64,000 nt of DNA from Salticus scenicus. Its lineage: Eukaryota > Arthropoda > Arachnida > Araneae > Salticidae. Positions within the stretch are counted from its first letter, which is position 1. The number at the start of each line of letters is the position of its first letter. The notes under the pieces are model-generated. The model saw only the letters and a list, made by a program, of their open reading frames with translations. It did no database searches and was not told where the DNA came from. The translations under genes and the position numbers were made by a program. Shown one piece after another: positions 36,103-46,118 of this stretch. Location: assembly GCA_963930645.1 (NCBI GenBank), contig OZ005649.1:79983626-80047625 (forward strand), read 5' to 3'.

Positions 36103-36276
36103 TTAAAAGTAAAAAAAAAAAAAATCGATATATTTTTTTTTATTCCACTATTCGTTTTAAAGGTATTGACGAGACCTTTTGAAAGATACCCATCTTGTAA
36201 ATTTACTCCCCCGGGTGGGAAACGATGCCCCACATGCACATATTTTTTTTTCCTAGGTAACTACAATTATTATCAA
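35665..36276 (+). mobile_element. TH-family element, copy 2, doubled body, truncated
   Basis: The body landmarks of copy 1 appear (AGATCTATAGTTCAGAAATT, ACGAGACCTTTCGAAAGA, the C/G-run block, TACGAAGTTTTGTCCTATAC), then a poly-A/poly-T pair (36041-36100). The start of the body then repeats (36115-36276). The second body stops at ATTATCAA, where a minus-strand Helitron 3' end (CTAG 36277-36280) abuts. A matching 3' half of the family resumes near 40053. Confidence 0.65.
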
Positions 36277-37169
36277 CTAGTATATAACCCCGTCAAAAAT
36301 GACGGAATGTGAACGATAAATCTTGAAAAGAATGTTTAGATCATGATGGTTACCACGTGATCATTTAAATGTATTTTCAATTTTTGTTTATAAATCAAAT
36401 GTGTTTCGATATTTTATAATTTTTGTTCTGAAATTAAAATAAATTCTACCCGATCAGTAAATATGCATGACAACAAAAAACTGCTGGTTGACAAAAAATA
36501 TAGGCCCAACAACACAACAGCAACAACACATCCCGGTGTTCCATTAAGTACTCTATTTAAAGTCCTCATAATAAGATTTTGTGCACCAGTGTGTACTGAT
36601 TATATGCAGGGCCCGATTAAGCTTTGAAGCTAGGGGAAGCTCAGCATCATTTCGCGGCCCCTTTCATTTTGGAAAATCTTGTTTTCCTGTTACATATTGT
36701 GATATAAAAATGCCATAGACCAAAAAATAGTGTGTGTTTGTTATTTATATTTTTGTTTTTCATGCATATGGGTGATTTCTACACAGAACACTAAAATCAT
36801 ACAACCTTTTTGTTAAGAATATTCAGATTTTTGAGGTTAAATAATAGATTTTTCCCGAAATAGTGAGTGTTTTATCTTGTTTTAGGTAACCTTTCTCAGA
36901 AAAAATTCAATCTCAATGTGAAAATATGAAACAAAAAATTCAAGAAAATGTTTTTGATCCTCATGGAGCCCCCTCTTAAATTTTCGAGGGGAAGCTTGTG
37001 CTTTCTTAGCCTTTTGGATAATCAGGCCTTGATTATATGCATAAGTATCAGGGTAATTGTATTGTTATAAAAGTAAAATCTGAAATGGAAATTTCAATAC
37101 AGTTTTCGTTCTAAAATAATAGGAGGGACGAATTTATAAGGGGAGCCCCAGAATATGTTCCTACGGCCC

Positions 37170-38095
37170 TGGTGGCAACTATACACAAGCGAAATGTGAC
37201 GTCACTGACTTTCCGTGGATGCAAGAAAAAGTTTTCCTATGTTAATCGCCCATTGTATTTTTTGTAAAAAATTATTAAAAATCGAGGAAAATTATTTTCC
37301 GATTTTAATGGCCATATTTGGGTATATATATGTATTAGTTATCATGTGCATGTGTTAGATTGAGTTATTTTGCTGTCAAATTGACAAAATTTAAATTTTA
37401 AATTTCAAAACTCTGTTGTCCTTGGCGGTTTTGTATTTGGCGATCAAAAACGTACTACGAAAATATACATGCCAGATGTATATTTTCGTAATATGTATTG
37501 TGCGAAATATTGTTTTATATTATTCATTACTCTCTTAATATAAGTTTTTAAAATAACCATGATTTTTGAAAGGAAATAAATTATATTCGCCAGATAATTT
37601 GGCGATATATATATTTTTTTTTTCTTCCAAGGATGACCGATATCAAATCTATTCCGCTGCAACATATTAGTATCTTATATCAGATGCTTTATTTAGACAT
37701 TTGAAAACAAATTTCACTTCAAATTATGATAGATTATTTATCATTTTCCTTTTAATTAGTATATTAGTTGGATATTTATTGCGTAAATGTCATCTTTTGA
37801 AATGAAATGTTTATGTTTTCAATGGAATATGGAAGTTTGCCATTTTTTTTTATCTAGTGTTTTTAAATTTAAAATTCAAATTTTATCAATTTTAGAACAA
37901 AAACAACTTAATCTAACGCATGCACATGATAACTAATACATATCTATACCTAAATGTGGGGATTAAAATCGGAAAATAATTTCCCTCGATTATTAATAAT
38001 TTATACGAAAAATCCATCGGGCGTTTAACATAGGAAATATTTTTCTTGTATCCACGAACGGCCAGTGATGTCATCACTTCGCTTGCGTATTTAAA
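37170..38095. repeat. Large imperfect inverted repeat
   Basis: The left arm (37172-37425: ACACAAGCGAAATGTGACGT, CGTGGATGCAAGAAAAAGTT, CCTATGTTAATCGCCCAT, TTTCCGATTTTAAT, ATGTGCATGTGTTAGATT) is inverted in the right arm (37855-38092: AATCTAACGCATGCACATGA, AAAATCGGAAAATAATTTCC, GGCGTTTAACATAGGAAAT, TCCACGAACGGCCAGTGATG, CACTTCGCTTGCGT). Arms are ~240 bp with a ~430-bp AT-rich centre. This is a foldback element lying inside the proposed Helitron insertion. Confidence 0.85.
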
Positions 38096-38136
38096 GTCCT
38101 CATAATATGAAAAAAAAAATAAAAATATACAGACAC

Positions 38137-38396
38137 GACATTATTTCATTATTTAAAACATGAAAATCTGACATTGACAGATTTTAATTTAGTGCCAGAG
38201 ACCTACTGCTAAACTTATTAATATCGACAAATTCTTCTTTAGTTAATTCGTGACGATTTAAATTCCATGATAAAGTTTTCATTAAATCAAACCAATGTGT
38301 TTCAGCTGCAGATACTGTAACAAATAACGTTGGAAGTCCAAACTGTCTTATAGCCGCAAAACAACACTTTTTCTCTTTTTCCCAATGAGGGGAAGG
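38137..38396 (-). pseudogene. Helitron Rep N-terminal domain fragment, copy 2
   Basis: Nearly identical to 33680-33905 (few substitutions). It carries the same E-K-E-K-K, I-R-Q-F-G-L-P-T and T-x-S-A-A-E-T-H-W blocks on the minus strand and the same abrupt end beyond which sequence is non-coding. The codons for HWEKEKK stand directly beside the minisatellite at 38397. Like copy 1 it retains only the part between the minisatellite and a downstream deletion. Two copies 4.5 kb apart with the same breakpoints indicate that the rearranged form itself was duplicated or transposed. Confidence 0.75.
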
Positions 38397-38668
38397 TGTG
38401 ACTTGGGGGGACTCATGTCAAAGGTGTGCCTTGGGGGGGACTCATGTCAAAGTTGTACCTTGGGGGGACTCATGTCAAAGTTGGGCCTTGGGGGGGACTC
38501 ATGTCAAAGTTGTACCTTGGGAGGGACTCATGTCAAAGTTGGGCATCGGGGGGGCCTCATGTCATAGTTGGGCCTTGGGGGGACTCATGTCAAAGTTGTA
38601 CCTTGGCGGGGGACTCCTGTCAAAGTTGTGCCTTGGGGGGACTCATGTAAAAGTTGTACCATGGGAGA
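38397..38668 (+). repeat. Minisatellite, ~9 units, inside the Rep frame
   Basis: Units match those at 4.2 and 33.9 kb with a few private changes (CTCCTGTC, CTCATGTAAAAG). On the minus strand, coding-like sequence lies on both sides: NEGYKFLKNIKNSP enters the array from the high-coordinate side and PPHWEKEKK leaves it on the low side. Confidence 0.9.
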
Positions 38669-38768
38669 ATTTTTTATATTTTTTAAAAACTTGTAACCTT
38701 CGTTGTGAGTAATCAAATTATCTACAAAATCTTCATTCAATAAATCCCCATTCAATAAACCGACTGAA
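38669..38768 (-). pseudogene. Rep N-terminal segment upstream of the minisatellite
   Basis: The minus-strand frame reads GDLLNEDFVDNLITHNEGYK then FLKNIKNSP, immediately before the array. This is the kind of sequence that precedes the G-x-P-P-x-W/Y-x-x-x-K/R block in the Helitron_like_N domain, so it and 38137-38396 are two halves of one exon split by the minisatellite. Farther upstream (38770-38850) the frame degenerates, with a small duplication of CAATAAA/CAATAAACC and stops. Copy 1 at 34.2 kb has lost most of this segment. Confidence 0.6.
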
Positions 38769-40052
38769 ATAGGCCCTTAGCACTATTAAGAGTGACGTAT
38801 AAAAATTCGACAACGCTGTACCGACTGAAATATGCCTCTAGCACTAAAAAACGATTCACTTCATTTTCCCAAAATACTTTTTTTAAGTCTATCGTAGATC
38901 CTGTTTTCAAATTTTCTAACTAACTATCCAATAACTACGGACACTCCATGTTAACCCAAATTCACCTCTACTCGATACCTCCAACCAGCTATCTCACCTA
39001 CAACATCTCCAAAAAAAAAACAAGGATCCAGCTGGGGACTTTCTCATTCTCAACCGAACATTTTACCTTGACTCGACATTATCACCTTAGACTACTCTAC
39101 TTTCAATAATCATTTCAACTGGTGACTTTTACTTGCCCAGCCAAACATTCTATCCCAACTATCACTTTACACTAATTTCAAAACTAAAATCAACTGGCGG
39201 CATTTACGTACTAAACTCGACGCCAATCATACCTTACAAAGTAAACAAACAATGAAGCTTGATAAAAATATTTAAAGGGTTTAATACGTTTTTATAAATG
39301 TTTTAAGATTTTTAAGGCTTTAATATGTTTTAGAAATATTTTAAGCCTTTTTTTAATGAAACAGTTAAAGAGTCGTTCATTCGGAATTAACGAGTTGTCC
39401 ATTTGGAATTTGTATTTTCTGAATGGCAACAGTTTTGGTTTGTTTTTATTTGGTATAAGGAAAGCGCAGGTGACGTAACGCTCAGGGCAAAACATTCTAT
39501 TCAAATCAAAACATTGTTATTTCCACCAATAGAGCATTTCCTCGTGACGTCTGGTGGTTGGCAAAAAAGCGCGCTCGACTTTCCCGCGCCCCGCCCACCA
39601 TTGATTTTCCGTTGGTGATCCGTCATCGCTATGCTTTTCCCAAGCCTTTTTGCCAACCACTCATAAAAGTTGAGATGTTTGTTTACAAACAAAGAACTGC
39701 CCTATAAAGGTTGTCCTTTTGCGACTCGTGAGTTCCAAAGATTGAATAAAGGCTCGTTTGTTTGTAAACATGCCCTTTCCTTATTGTGTTGTTTATAATC
39801 ATAAAGTTACATAATTCTATTTATAGGTTCATGTTTATAATAGCCAGTGATCCGTTGTATTTAATTTAAACATTTAAATATTACAATTGAATAGTTTTTC
39901 AAGGTTTCGGAGGAAATAAATAAGATATGTGCAATACAAAACATGTATGAAAATGATATGTATGTTGAATTGAACAAACGGAAAAAAAAAATGGCTGCCA
40001 AAAGTTTCTGCTTTAAAGCGGTCTAAACGGAATCGTTCATGACAGATGAGGG
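38769..40052. other. Non-coding stretch within the proposed Helitron insertion
   Basis: No gene recognised. 39440-39790 is G+C-richer, with TATAAAGG (39703) and a short frame from ATG 39770 (M-P-F-P-Y-C-V-V-Y-N-H, stop after 14 codons) that faintly resembles a THAP start. This is too short to call. Confidence 0.4.
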
Positions 40053-40452
40053 TCATTATTATTATTAATAATTCATATTAATTTTACAATCACAAGTTTA
40101 AAATAATTCTCATTATGCACATTTATACGAAATTTTGTCCTGTACAGCCATGTTAAAAGTTTAGATAAAATGCGATCACAACGCCACCTGTTCAGCGATT
40201 GATTCCCAAATCTAATCAGCTCCAGTCTTTATCAGGGACCAACTAAATACCAAGTTTGATTAAATTTCATTCATTGGTTCGTGAGATACAGTGTCCACAA
40301 ATATCGTGATACACACAGACACACAGACAGACAGACATTTTCTAAAAACTATCAATTCGTGTTTAGGACATACCGAGAAGTGTAAATCTATCAAAAAACG
40401 GTGGTCGATAATTTTCACGAATTGAATACTTTCTCTGTACTACACATAGAAG
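40053..40452 (+). mobile_element. TH-family element, 3' half
   Basis: Runs from AATTCATATTAATTTTACAA through CGAAATTTTGTCCTGTAC, AACGCCACCTGTTCAGCG, TGGTTCGTGAGATACAGTGT and the CACACAGACAGA tract to the hairpin ACTTTCTCTGTA...CACATAGAAGAAAG (40428-40452). It could be the resumed half of the copy cut at 36276, or a separate copy. Confidence 0.65.
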
Positions 40453-40639
40453 AAAGAAACAAGTTGGGTGTTAATAAGTTAATTATAACAAAAAAAAAAT
40501 ATCTTTCATCTAAGGAATTTTCATTACGTTATGTTTCACTGTTATTCATATACTGATAAAAAAGTTTGCACAACAAATAAAGTAAATTCAATGTAAAACT
40601 TGCATTATATGCACTAATAATTTCTATTTATTCATATTT
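40453..40639. other. Short AT-rich spacer
   Basis: Nothing recognisable; it separates two oppositely oriented TH-family termini. Confidence 0.5.
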
Positions 40640-40662
40640 CTTACTTTCTTCTATATGTAATA
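40640..40662 (-). mobile_element. TH-family element (minus), terminal hairpin remnant
   Basis: On the minus strand ATATAGAAGAAAGTAAG follows the Helitron 3' T. It is the outer hairpin arm of the interrupted minus element whose body lies at 42896-43407 and 46397-46740. Confidence 0.7.
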
Positions 40663-41149
40663 CTAGCAGGCTTTGCCCGCTTCGTTGACCACTATACTTA
40701 AATGAGTTGTCAAAATTCCATATCATATTAATAACCTAAAATAAAGTTTTCTCTGTGCTCCGTAGAGGTTTTTCCCGCTCGCAACGTGAGGAGTCTGGGT
40801 ACACACTGCCTTCGATAGCAACTTACCCTTTTCTTACTTCCCCTTCCCCAGCGTCTAAGTTAGAAGTTTGCGAAATTTCACCAAAGTACATAATGCGTAC
40901 ACCTAATCAACTTCCACAAACCAAAATCCATCATTCTAAGATAATGTAAGGCGAATTTAAACAGTATAACGTGTTTTTACGCGTGTTTATTGCCCCTCCC
41001 CCTGATCCCAAAGGGGTAAGGGGGCGAATTTCGTAAAATTCCGTTGCAATAAGTGTCGGATAGATATAAACAATTTGCGCACCAAATTTCGTGACCGCAT
41101 ATTCCATAGATTTCCCAACACAAATTTAGCGACACATGGCTATTTTCAA

Positions 41150-42310
41150 TACCTTTGTAACATCTTTAGTAGAGCTCTACTAAAAAATCCAGATATTCTG
41201 AAATTTCCCTGCGAAAAACGATTTTTCCCAGCTCTCCTTTAAGAATCAAGAATTCTAAAATCGTACATAATGTTCTATTTATACCCAAGTTTAGTCTCAG
41301 CATGTGCAATTTCTTCACCGTGAAGTAATTTGCTGCCGAGTTATTCTTCCAAACGTTTTTATGCTTACTGTCCCCATGTGGGGAAGGGGGTATTTCGATA
41401 AATCCCGTTCCTTTAGGTACCGAATGCATATAAATAATCCAAGCACCAAATTTCGTGACTGCAGCTCTTATAAATTTCCCAGGACAAATTGAGCGCTAAA
41501 AAAGGTGTCTCGAATTTGCCCTTTATAACACATTAAAAAAAATAAAAAGCAGATCACAAAATATTAAAAGCAACTTTTGAAAATATCCTAAGGAAGTTGC
41601 ATAGCTTTTTTCAACACATTTTTTGCATTTTTGGTAGAGTTCTACTCAAAAATCCGGAATTTGCGAAATTTCCCGCCAAAAATCGATTTTCCCCCTTCCT
41701 CACCTCAAAAATCGAAAATTATTAAATTCCTAAATTGCCAATATTGTATTATTTGTACTAGTCTCCCCATGTGCAATTTCTTCACTGTGAAGTAATTTGG
41801 AGCCGAGTTATGATTACAAAGTTGCTTTTGCATTCTATCCCCCCAAGGGGGAAACGGGGGTAATTTTGTTAAATCCCGTTAATTTAGCGATGTCGGATAC
41901 ATATAAACAATCCAAGCACCAAAATTCGTGCCTGCAGCTCCCATAGATTTCTCAGGACAAATTTACCGCTAAAAGAAGTGTCCCGATTTTGCCACCCCCC
42001 CCCCTCGTAAAAAAAAAAAAAAACTAAAAATGTGTTTTAAGAAAAATCCTAAGAAAGTCGCATAGCCTTTTTTCAACATCTTTGTTACATTTTTGGTAGA
42101 GTTCTACTCAAATCAGGAATTTTCGAAATTTCCCGCCAAAAATGGATTTTCCTCTTTCCTTCCCTTAAAAATCGAAAATTCCTAAATCGCAGATTATATT
42201 TTATTTGTACTAATGTCTAGTCTCTCCATGTGGATTTTCTTTATTACGAAGGAATTAGGAGCCGAGTTATGCTTACAAAAGTGTGTTTGTCTTTTGCCCA
42301 CCGCAGGAAG
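41150..42310 (-). repeat. Helitron internal tandem repeat, ~450-bp unit, ~3 copies
   Basis: Recurring landmarks in order: TAGAGYTCTACT, GAAATTTCCCGCCAAAAATC, CATGTGCAATTTCTTCA, TGAAGTAATTTG, an A/C-G-run block around CCCC-AAGGGG-AA, AAATCCCGTT, CATATAAACAATCCAAGCAC, CTGCAGCTCCCATAGATTTC. Copies start near 41160, 41630 and 42090, the last shortened. Open frames in the block are incidental. Confidence 0.85.
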
Positions 42311-42735
42311 GAACGGGGGGGGGGGAATTTCGGAAAAGTTGTTAGATATAATTTTAAGTTGGGTAAGACCTAGTTTCCTCCCAAGCGCAGTTGAATTCTG
42401 TCTGTCCGTTCTCAAGTGGTACACGGACGTGTTTTTTTTTTTGTTTTTTCTCTTTTGTCCCTCAGGGGGGAATCGGCTTGGATTTCCGGAAAGTATAATA
42501 TAATTTTAAGTTGGTTAAAGACCTAAATTCCTGCCAAGTGCATTTGTATTCCGTCTGTCCGTTCTCAAGTGATACCCGGACAAACGTGTTTTGCCTTTTG
42601 CCTCCCCAGGGGGCACTGGGGGGGAATTTCCGAAAAGTACACAGATATAATTTTAAGCTCGAAAAAGACCTAAATTCCTGCGAAGCGCAGTTGAATTCCG
42701 TCTAGCCGTTCTCGAGTGATACCCGGACAAAAATA
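42310..42735 (-). repeat. Helitron internal tandem repeat, ~130-bp unit, ~3 copies
   Basis: Each unit carries GATATAATTTTAAG, AAGACCTA, CCTGCCAAG-like, TTGAATTCCGTCTGTCCGTT, CTCAAGTGATACCCGGACAA, a TTTTGCCTTTTGCC block and a G run. The same unit (inverse) occurs 2-3 times at the 5' ends of the Helitrons at 52.4 and 62.6 kb. Confidence 0.85.
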
Positions 42736-42895
42736 GCGACATATAGACACGATGACACACACACACACACACACACACAGGGAAAATTTTCTGAAGTCAT
42801 TTTCGGCTTTCATTGTGTGAGAAACGTGAAGATATCACACAATTTTTTTGATTCTTACAAATTTACATACAAAAGTCTGATTTTATTATTATAGA

Positions 42896-43407
42896 TAAAG
42901 TATTGGATTCGGGAAAATTTTCGACTCCGGTTCTCGATAGATTTACACAATTTGGGATGTTCTGAACAAGATTTGATAGTTTTTAAAAAATGTCTGACTG
43001 TGTGTCTGCCTGTCTGTCTCTCTGTCTGTCTGTGTGTGTGTCTCACGAATTTCGTGAACGTTGTATCTCACGAACCAATGACCAAAATTTAACGAAATTC
43101 GGTATTTTTTTGCACCCTGACATAAACTGGTACTGATTAGATTTGGAGATCAATCGCTCAGCATGTGGAGCTGTAACCGCATTTTTTCTAAATTTTTAAC
43201 ATGACAGTATTGGACAAAATTTCGTATAAACGCACATAATGAGAATTATTTTTAACTTTTGATTATAAAATTAATATAAATAATTGATAAAAGTAGTAGT
43301 TAACTAAGGAAAAAATCTTGTGCATGTGGGGCCACCGCTTCCCCCTGGGGAGGGGGGGAAGAACCCTCCGGGGGGAGTAATTTTCAAGATGGGTGTCTTT
43401 CGAAAGA
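42896..43407 (-). mobile_element. TH-family element (minus), main body part
   Basis: The minus strand reads the usual body from CTTTCGAAAGACACCCATCT (43407 side) through the C/G-run block, CGAAATTTTGTCCAATACTG and the GACAGACAGACAG tract to CGAATCCAATACTTT, where the Helitron at 42895 interrupts the terminal hairpin. On the other side it is interrupted at A43407 by the plus-strand Helitron. Confidence 0.8.
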
Positions 43408-43560
43408 TCTATATATTAATTTGAAACATGTTTTTGTCTGTCTCCACTATATTGAGTGAACTACTTGGTGTAAAAATTTGGTTGAGGTGTCTGAAAAAAG
43501 GTCTTGGTCTGTAGATGTGCTATGAGAAGAGAAAATAAAAAAAAGTCGAATGGTTTCCCT

Positions 43561-43690
43561 ACCCGGGGGGGAAACGGGTGGGAAACCGTTTCTCACCCGT
43601 TTCCCCCCGGGTTAAAAACACGTTTACGAGCTAAAACACGTTTACTAAGCACGTTTACTAAAACACGTTTACGCTTAAAACACGTTTACT
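43561..43690 (+). repeat. G/C palindrome and AAACACGTTTA array
   Basis: ACCCGGGGGGGAAACGGGTG and CACCCGTTTCCCCCCGGGT form ~19-bp arms around a 13-base loop (43561-43612). It is followed by five to six copies of AAACACGTTTAC with short spacers (43614-43690). Confidence 0.85.
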
Positions 43691-43894
43691 AAGCTTCAAA
43701 TTACTTCACGGTGAAGAAATTGTACGTATGGGGACTAGAGTCGAATACTAAAAAATCACTTTCTGCGAATTTGGAATTTTCGATTTTAAAGGGGGGGAAA
43801 AGGGGGAAAGTAGATTTAGAGGGGGGAGGGGGGAGGGGGGAAATTAGTTTGAGAGGGAAATCCGTTCTAGACCCACGCATGTAGCACCTCATTT

Positions 43895-44735
43895 TAAAGG
43901 TCTTGAAATTTCATGTCGACTGGGGATGTTTGCATTCAATATAGTGCGACCACTGGTGGTGAAAAATGGAACTAGGTGATTTTGCTGCAGACCCTATCAT
44001 GTTACATCGTATTTTAAAGGTCTTGGTATTTCCTGACCGTTGGTGATGTTCGTACAGAACACACTGCGCCCCCTGGCGGTGGAAAGTGCAACTAAAGGAT
44101 TTTGCAGCTGACACCACCATGTGACACCTTATTTAAAAGGTCTTGGAAATCTAAGGCGATTGGTGATAGAGGTCTTGAAATTTCATGTTGATTGGGGATG
44201 TTTGTATACAATATAGTGCGCCCCCTGGTGGTGAAAAATGGAACTAGGTGATTTTGTAGTAGACCCTAGCATGTTATATCTTATTTTAAAGGTCTTGGTA
44301 TTTCCTGACCATTGGTGATGTTCGTACAGAACACACTGCAACCCCTGTCGGAGGAAAGTGCAACTAAAGTATTTTGCAGTTGACACCACCATGTGACACC
44401 TTATTTGAAAGGTCTTGGAAATCCAAGGCGATTGGTGATAGAGGTCTTGAAATTTTATGTTGATTGGGGATGTTCGTACACAATATACTGCAACCCTGGT
44501 GGTTAAAAATGGAACTAGGTGATTTTACAGTCGACCCTATCATGTTATACCTTATTTTAAAGGTCTTGGTATTTCCTTAACGTTGGTGTATTTCGTATGG
44601 AACACGCTGTGCCACATGGCGGTGGAAAGGACAACTAAAGGATTTTGCAGTTGACACCACCAGTGACACCTTATTTGAAAAGTCTTGGAAATTCAAGGCG
44701 ATTGGTGATGTTCGTATACAACATACTGCACCCCC
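43895..44735 (+). repeat. ~270-bp tandem repeat, three copies
   Basis: Copies start near 43900, 44171 and 44443. Each is itself made of three ~90-bp subunits sharing AAAGGTCTTG, ATTGGKGATGTTYGTA, ACAATAYACTGC and a CCCCTGGTGGTGRAAAATGG-type core. The subunit order is preserved across copies. The four minus-strand open frames here (43911-44774) are repeat translations with the recurrent peptide ..H-H-Q-..., not a gene family. Confidence 0.9.
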
Positions 44736-44814
44736 TGGTGAAGGAAAGTGGAATTTGCAACGCGTGTGTAGCATGCCTGCCTGCTATACAGTGCGGCAGT
44801 CACAGGCAGAGGTA

Positions 44815-44936
44815 AAACGAGTCAGAGGTTCGCTCGGTTCAAGGTTAATTTTTGAGAAATTTTTCATGTTATTAGCGGATGTTATTAGATTATTGCCGCA
44901 GGCAGCGGGTCACGAACCCGAGTTCCGTTCTGTTTG

Positions 44937-44972
<36 letters not shown>

Positions 44973-46118
44973 GATGATTGGTATTTTTATTTGTGATGCT
45001 TTCATTTAAAAATAGAAATTCAAACAAAATCGAGTTAAAGATATAAAACCATACAAATTTAAGGTTCATTTAAGGTTATTATCATGGGCCCGGTCATTGC
45101 CGGGCGGGTTCGTTTGGTTCCAGGTTAATTTTTTGGAATTTTTTTATGTTATTAGCGGCCCTCGTATGTGCTGCCGCAGGCACCGGGGTCACAAGGCAGA
45201 CTTTCGTTCGGTTCGAGGTAATTTTTTTTGTTACAGCTGATTATTTTTTTCGTGATGCTTTCATTTAAAAATAGAAATTCAAACTAAATCGAGTTAAAGG
45301 TATAAAATCATACAAATTTAAGGTTCATTTAAGGTATCATGGGCCCGGGCAACACCTGGCGGGTTCGTTCGGTTCCAGGTTAATTTTTGGGAATATTTTT
45401 ATGTTGTTAGCGGCCGGCGTATGCGCTGCCGCAGGCACCGGGGTCACAATTCAGAGTTTCGTTTGGTTCGAGGTAATTTTTTTTTTTTTTTTTTTTTGTT
45501 ACAGCTGATTATTTTTTTCGTGGTGATTTCATTTAAAAACAGAAATTCAAACTAAATCGAATTAAAGGTATAAAATCATACAAATTTAAGGTTCATTTAA
45601 GGTATCATGAGTCCGGGCAACACCGTTGGGTTCCATGTTAATTTTTGGGAATATTTTTATGTTATTAGCGGCCGGCGTATGCGCTACCGAAGGCACCAAG
45701 GTCACAAGGCAGAGTTTCTTTCGGTTCGAGGTAATTTTTTGGTTACAGCTGATTATTTTTTCCCGATGCTTTTATTTAAAAATAGAAATTTAACCCGTTA
45801 GTAGTCGCTATAGACAGCGCCACCTATTACAAATTGGGCACTTTTTATTTAACTCGCACCAATAATTTTAAATAGTGATGTGATCAACGTTTCTTCGATT
45901 TTATTCGCGTTTTATGCATATCAAATGCCACTTCTAAAAATTTTTGGTGGCTATTGAATAAAAAAATCTGGCAAAACTGAAGGATGGGCGGCAAATCGAC
46001 CAACTAGCGACTACTAACGGGTTAAACAAAATTGAGTTAAAGATGTAAAACCATACAAATTTATGGTTTATTTAAGGTTATTACCATGGGCCCGGGAAAC
46101 GCCGGACGGGTCAGCTAA
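44815..46118 (+). repeat. ~240-bp tandem repeat, four to five copies
   Basis: Units share CGTTCGGTTCCAGGTTAATT, TTTTTATGTTATTAGCGGCC, GCTGCCGCAGGCACCGGGGT, CGGTTCGAGGTAATTTTT, GTTACAGCTGATTATTTTT and TTTAAAAATAGAAATTCAAA. Units start near 44815, 45105, 45350 and 45610; the last is split by the MITE at 45794-46021 and ends at GGGCCCGGGAAACGCCGGAC. The GGGCCCGGG...GCCGG part resembles a Helitron 3' hairpin, so the units may derive from repeated 3' ends. Confidence 0.9.
45794..46021. mobile_element. piggyBac-like MITE, 228 bp
   Basis: The ends are CCCGTTAGTAGTCGCTA and TAGCGACTACTAACGGG, perfect inverted repeats. TTAA lies on both sides (45790-45793, 46022-46025), the target-site duplication specific to piggyBac-type transposases. 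The flanking sequence is the ~240-bp Helitron unit, split at AAATAGAAATT/AAACAAAATTGAG. Its sister units read AGAAATTCAAACAAAATC, so a C-to-T change created the TTAA target before insertion. No transposase is encoded. Confidence 0.9.

Larger units (their letters stand above)
36277..40050 (-). mobile_element. Helitron-type insertion (minus), 5' end unresolved
   Basis: On the minus strand the 3' end reads CCGTCATTTTTGACGG, then GGTTATATACTAG, followed by T: a subterminal hairpin and CTAG like that of the plus-strand Helitron ending at 46396. It sits at the breakpoint of a TH-family element whose 3' half reappears at ~40053, so the intervening 3.77 kb is probably an insertion. It contains, in matching minus orientation, a Helitron Rep fragment (38137-38768) and a large inverted repeat (37170-38095). 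The 5' TC end could not be fixed, and the two TH halves do not join perfectly. A composite of several events is possible. Confidence 0.45.
40663..42895 (-). mobile_element. Non-autonomous Helitron inserted in a TH element
   Basis: On the minus strand it begins TCTATAATAATAAAATCAGA (42895 downward, preceded by A) and ends AGCGGGC-AAA-GCCTGCTAG at 40663, followed by T. Both ends match the 52307-54289 Helitron, as does the 3' ~300 bp (AAATTCGCC..., GTACGCATTATGTAC, TTTAGG). It encodes no protein. The interior consists of two tandem arrays described separately, and a CA microsatellite near the 5' end (42758-42780). Flanks on both sides are TH-family sequence, so this is a clean nested insertion. 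Confidence 0.85.

Noticed and set aside
39770..39813. Possible THAP start (M-P-F-P-Y-C-V-V-Y-N-H)
   Set aside because: Only 14 codons before a stop, the expected second cysteine is not present, and no continuing exon can be recognised.
43911..44774. Three similar minus-strand peptides suggesting a small gene family
   Set aside because: They are the translation of three tandem ~270-bp Helitron units, each ended by stops, with no start context.
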